NCBI RefSeq assembly: GCF_049608145.1
Contig: NZ_JBMYXF010000002.1
Span: 1-64,000 of the forward strand
Direction of reading: 5' to 3'
DNA: 64,000 nt
From: Halocynthiibacter sp049608145
GTDB taxonomy: Bacteria; Pseudomonadota; Alphaproteobacteria; Rhodobacterales; Rhodobacteraceae
Part shown: one piece after another, positions 62,006-64,000 of the stretch
How positions within the stretch are numbered: position 1 is the stretch's first letter
Layout: each line of letters begins with the position of its first letter
Program-made: the position numbers and the translations under genes
The notes under the pieces: generated by a model
What the model was told of the DNA's origin: nothing
The model's database searches: none
Seen by the model: the letters and a program-made list of their open reading frames with translations, nothing else

Positions 62006-62649
62006 GTTTTGTCTTTCTTGTTGTCTGGCCAAGTGGCCTCATCACGGGTCAAAACCCCCTCAGATACCAGGCGGTCCGCCCAGCCCTGCGGGTGTTGAAA
62101 ATGGTGTGTCTGCCAGCCACGCGCGACGGCGGCATCTAAGTTTTCAATACGATCATCCGCGAACAAAAGGCTGTCCGGTGTATGACCGCAGGCCGTCTCT
62201 AGGGCGGCATAAATCGCGGGATCCGGCTTCACGAGCTTCATTTCACCGGACACATAGAACTGATCGAATTCCTGCAAAAACGTATAATGTTTCTGGGCGC
62301 GTGAGAAAATCTCATCTCCGAAATTTGTCAGGGCAAAAACCGGAAACCCTTTGGTTCGCAGGGCACGTAAAAGATGTACGGAATGGTCAATTGCCGGAGT
62401 TGCCAATTCGAACCATCGATCGTGCCACATACGGATTTCATCGCGCCATTTCGGATATTTATCCGCGGCACCATAGATCGTGTCACGAAAATTCCCACCC
62501 AGATCAACATCGTTGTTCATGTCATGCAGATCAATTTCCGCAAACATTTCACGCCGCCGGGTTTCGCCAATTTCTGCGTCGTAGAACCGTTCTGGCTGCC
62601 ATTCAATCAGCACATTTCCGATGTCAAAGATAACAGCTTTTATCGCCAT
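62002..62649 (-). CDS. HAD family hydrolase
   Basis: A 215-residue HAD-IA phosphatase. Motif I is VIFDIGNVLIEW (nucleophile Asp in FDIGN), motif II FALTNFGDE, motif III KPDPAIY and motif IV LLFADDRIENLDAA. The second Asp of the common DxD is Gly (D-I-G), as in the haloacid dehalogenase-like branch, so dehalogenase or another activity is possible as well as phosphatase. First gene of the run with PhyH. Confidence 0.9.
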   Translation of the reverse strand: MAIKAVIFDIGNVLIEWQPERFYDAEIGETRRREMFAEIDLHDMNNDVDLGGNFRDTIYGAADKYPKWRDEIRMWHDRWFELATPAIDHSVHLLRALRTKGFPVFALTNFGDEIFSRAQKHYTFLQEFDQFYVSGEMKLVKPDPAIYAALETACGHTPDSLLFADDRIENLDAAVARGWQTHHFQHPQGWADRLVSEGVLTRDEATWPDNKKDKT

Positions 62650-62706
62650 ATGCCCCCGCTTTCACCCCGTATTGATACAGGGCACACGCCCAAGGTAAAG
62701 CATGAA

Positions 62707-63681
62707 TCAGCGCCGTATAGAACGTCGTTTCAAACGCACATTGTTTACGGTTTCGCGCCAAAACACATAAAGACCCGCCCCAATGATCAGGGTGATGCCC
62801 AACCAAGCCACGGGATCCGGCCATTCATCAAAAATCAGCAGGCCCGCGATCACAGAGACCGGCATGGCCACATATTCCAACGGTGCAACAACCGAAGCTT
62901 CAGCCAGGCGATAGCCCTGACTGATAAAGTAACCGCCAAATCCGCTGGCAAGGCCAATAATCCCAAAGATCCACCAGTCAGACAGAGGCGGCATATACCA
63001 AGCACGCAGCAGGAAATGCACGATTTCGGGTCCTTGCCCTTCCCAGCGGCCATGCCCCAACGCAAGGCCTATGATCACGCAGGTTACGATGAAACTGATC
63101 TGAATGTAGAACGTCATAGTCACCGCGCTTTCGGTCACGCCAATCTTTCGGGTCAGCACATGCAACATCGCATAAGCCGCCGCGGACAACAGCGGTAAGA
63201 TCATGATCAGATTGAAATTTTCCGTCCCCGGGCGCAGCATAATGACCACGCCGACCAAACCAATACCAACGGCGCTCCAGCGGTGAATGCCGGCTTTCTC
63301 ACCCAAAAACATGACAGAGAACGCTGTGATCAACAGCGGGCTGACAAAGAAAACCGCGATCGCATCCGCCAAGGGCAGCACTGCCAGCGCGATAAAAAAC
63401 GTCATATTTGCAAGGACAACGCACATGCCCCGGATCAAATGCAACCCCAGTCGTTTGGTTTTCAACAGGCGCCAGTTGCCTTCCATTGGCATCAAAATCG
63501 CAAGGACAATGCCAAGACCAATCACAGAACGGATCAAGACAATCTGATGCAGGGCATAGCCCCCCGACAGAAACTTAATTGACGTGTCATTCATGGAAAA
63601 GAACAGCACTGCGATCAGTACAGAAAGCGCGCCATACAGCGTGTTGCGATTGGTCGCCTGGGTGGTGTCAGCATTGGTCAT
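62707..63681 (-). CDS. DMT superfamily transporter (EamA domains)
   Basis: A 324-residue integral membrane protein with about ten helices in two EamA repeats (ALSVLIAVLFFSMNDTSIKFL in the first, ILPLLSAAAYAMLHVLTRKIG in the second). LEYVAMPVSVIAGLLIFDEWPD near residue 277 is typical of drug/metabolite exporters. ATG 63681 is the family-consistent start; the frame continues to 63954 without a signal. The divergent ArsR-type gene starts 115 nt away. Substrate unknown. Confidence 0.9.
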   Translation of the reverse strand: MTNADTTQATNRNTLYGALSVLIAVLFFSMNDTSIKFLSGGYALHQIVLIRSVIGLGIVLAILMPMEGNWRLLKTKRLGLHLIRGMCVVLANMTFFIALAVLPLADAIAVFFVSPLLITAFSVMFLGEKAGIHRWSAVGIGLVGVVIMLRPGTENFNLIMILPLLSAAAYAMLHVLTRKIGVTESAVTMTFYIQISFIVTCVIIGLALGHGRWEGQGPEIVHFLLRAWYMPPLSDWWIFGIIGLASGFGGYFISQGYRLAEASVVAPLEYVAMPVSVIAGLLIFDEWPDPVAWLGITLIIGAGLYVFWRETVNNVRLKRRSIRR

Positions 63682-63760
63682 ATGAGTATTCAAACAGATT
63701 TTTGCACCAGATCTGTGCCATTGCCGACACAAGGTCGTTTTCATGCCTATCGGGCACATA

Positions 63761-63788
63761 TTGACAAAACTAGTTTTATGGTTATTTT
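63761..63788 (+). promoter_or_regulatory. Promoter with overlapping palindrome
   Basis: A -35-like TTGACA (63761-63766) and a -10-like TATTTT (63783-63788) are 16 bp apart. Between them lies the perfect 12-bp palindrome AAAACTAGTTTT (63766-63777). This would place an operator inside the promoter of the ArsR-type gene and close to the divergent DMT gene. Confidence 0.5.
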
Positions 63789-63795
63789 GAGTCGC

Positions 63796-64000
63796 ATGAG
63801 TACAAGCAGCCCCAACGCACGCGCCCTCGCAGCACTTGGCCATGATGCCCGCCTTACGGTCTTTCGTCTTTTGGTAAAAGCCGGGAACGACGGGCTTCGG
63901 GTTGGCGATATTGCTGGCTATGTGAAGATTGCGCCTTCCACCCTGGCACACCACCTTTCAACATTGGTGGATGCAGGCCTTGTTCTGCAGGAAAAACGGG
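63796..64000 (+). CDS. ArsR family transcriptional regulator (partial)
   Basis: The N-terminal 68 residues are visible and the gene runs off the window. LAALGHDARLTVFRLLVKAG, then LRVGDIAGYVKIAPSTLAHHLSTLVDAGLV, is a clear ArsR winged-helix DNA-binding domain. ATG 63796 is preferred over 63778, because 63778 lies within the predicted promoter. The sensor residues are not in view. Divergent from the DMT exporter, so a regulator-exporter pair for a metabolite or metal is plausible. Confidence 0.8.
   Translation, partial: MSTSSPNARALAALGHDARLTVFRLLVKAGNDGLRVGDIAGYVKIAPSTLAHHLSTLVDAGLVLQEKR

Noticed and set aside
1..64000. CRISPR arrays, rRNA, tRNA, insertion sequences, prophage
   Set aside because: No regularly spaced long repeats, cloverleaf sequences, transposases, integrases or phage structural genes were seen on either strand.

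Overview
The window looks like chromosomal DNA of an alphaproteobacterium, most likely of the Rhodobacterales (Roseobacter group). The evidence is gene content and order: a ubiK / lgt-midA-pgeF divergent block, an Lrp / trxB / ATP sulfurylase-APS kinase block, DUF2125 and DUF6478 proteins, and a fused flavin monooxygenase/OYE protein of the 2-aminobenzoyl-CoA type. Housekeeping genes (rpsD, accD, folC, lgt, trxB, proC, zapE, tdk) are spread throughout. I see no rRNA, tRNA, CRISPR array, insertion sequence or integrase. Genes are dense, with many 1-8 nt start/stop overlaps.

Layout. 1-1.1 kb: a gene-poor start with four ATGCAY motifs at exact 11-bp spacing, then a small regulator-like protein. 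1.4-6.5 kb: thymidine kinase, a metallophosphoesterase, and a three-gene run of serine hydrolase, family III CoA-transferase and BKACE (DUF849) enzyme. 6.5-9.6 kb (minus strand): a frameshifted small membrane protein, then an operon of YbjN, ProC, CsaA and a D-2-hydroxyacid dehydrogenase. 9.9-11.6 kb: a universal stress protein and two tandem paralogous lipoproteins. 11.7-19.2 kb: ubiK, lgt-midA-pgeF, an Lrp regulator, trxB, and an ATP sulfurylase/APS kinase gene that continues in frame from an N-terminal MarR-type helix-turn-helix. 19.2-24.4 kb (minus): ChaC, a MotA/MotB-like membrane motor pair, PhzF and an unknown protein. 24.5-30.3 kb: DUF2125, hisC-tyrC-extensin, a secreted alpha/beta hydrolase and rpsD.

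30.6-43.2 kb is the most distinctive region: a 13-gene plus-strand cluster. It encodes a fused monooxygenase/reductase, an SDR, a MarR regulator, a crotonase-fold protein, an acyl-CoA dehydrogenase, an aryl-CoA ligase, a complete five-gene branched-chain-type ABC importer, a hotdog thioesterase and a RidA-family protein. This matches the aerobic CoA-dependent anthranilate (2-aminobenzoate) pathway known from Azoarcus evansii. A plausible scheme is import, CoA activation, hydroxylation and ring reduction by the fused enzyme, then beta-oxidation-like steps, with the thioesterase rescuing trapped CoA. The exact substrate and the downstream steps are inference.

43.3-64 kb returns to mixed metabolism. 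It holds a MoaB/CinA-like protein, GNAT, an AhpD-like protein, an OmpA protein, a LysR regulator, a 2,4-dienoyl-CoA reductase and a CPBP-family membrane protease interrupted by an in-frame TGA. It continues with accD and folC separated by a metallo-hydrolase/LysR pair, then a LysE exporter, ZapE, an MFS carrier, an alpha/beta hydrolase, a PhyH dioxygenase with a HAD phosphatase, a DMT transporter and the start of a divergent ArsR-type regulator.

No wholly new defence or mobile system was found. The best candidates for new biology are the HTH-sulfurylase fusion, the CoA-ring cluster with its atypical crotonase and RidA proteins, the uncharacterised motor pair and the 11-bp repeat array.
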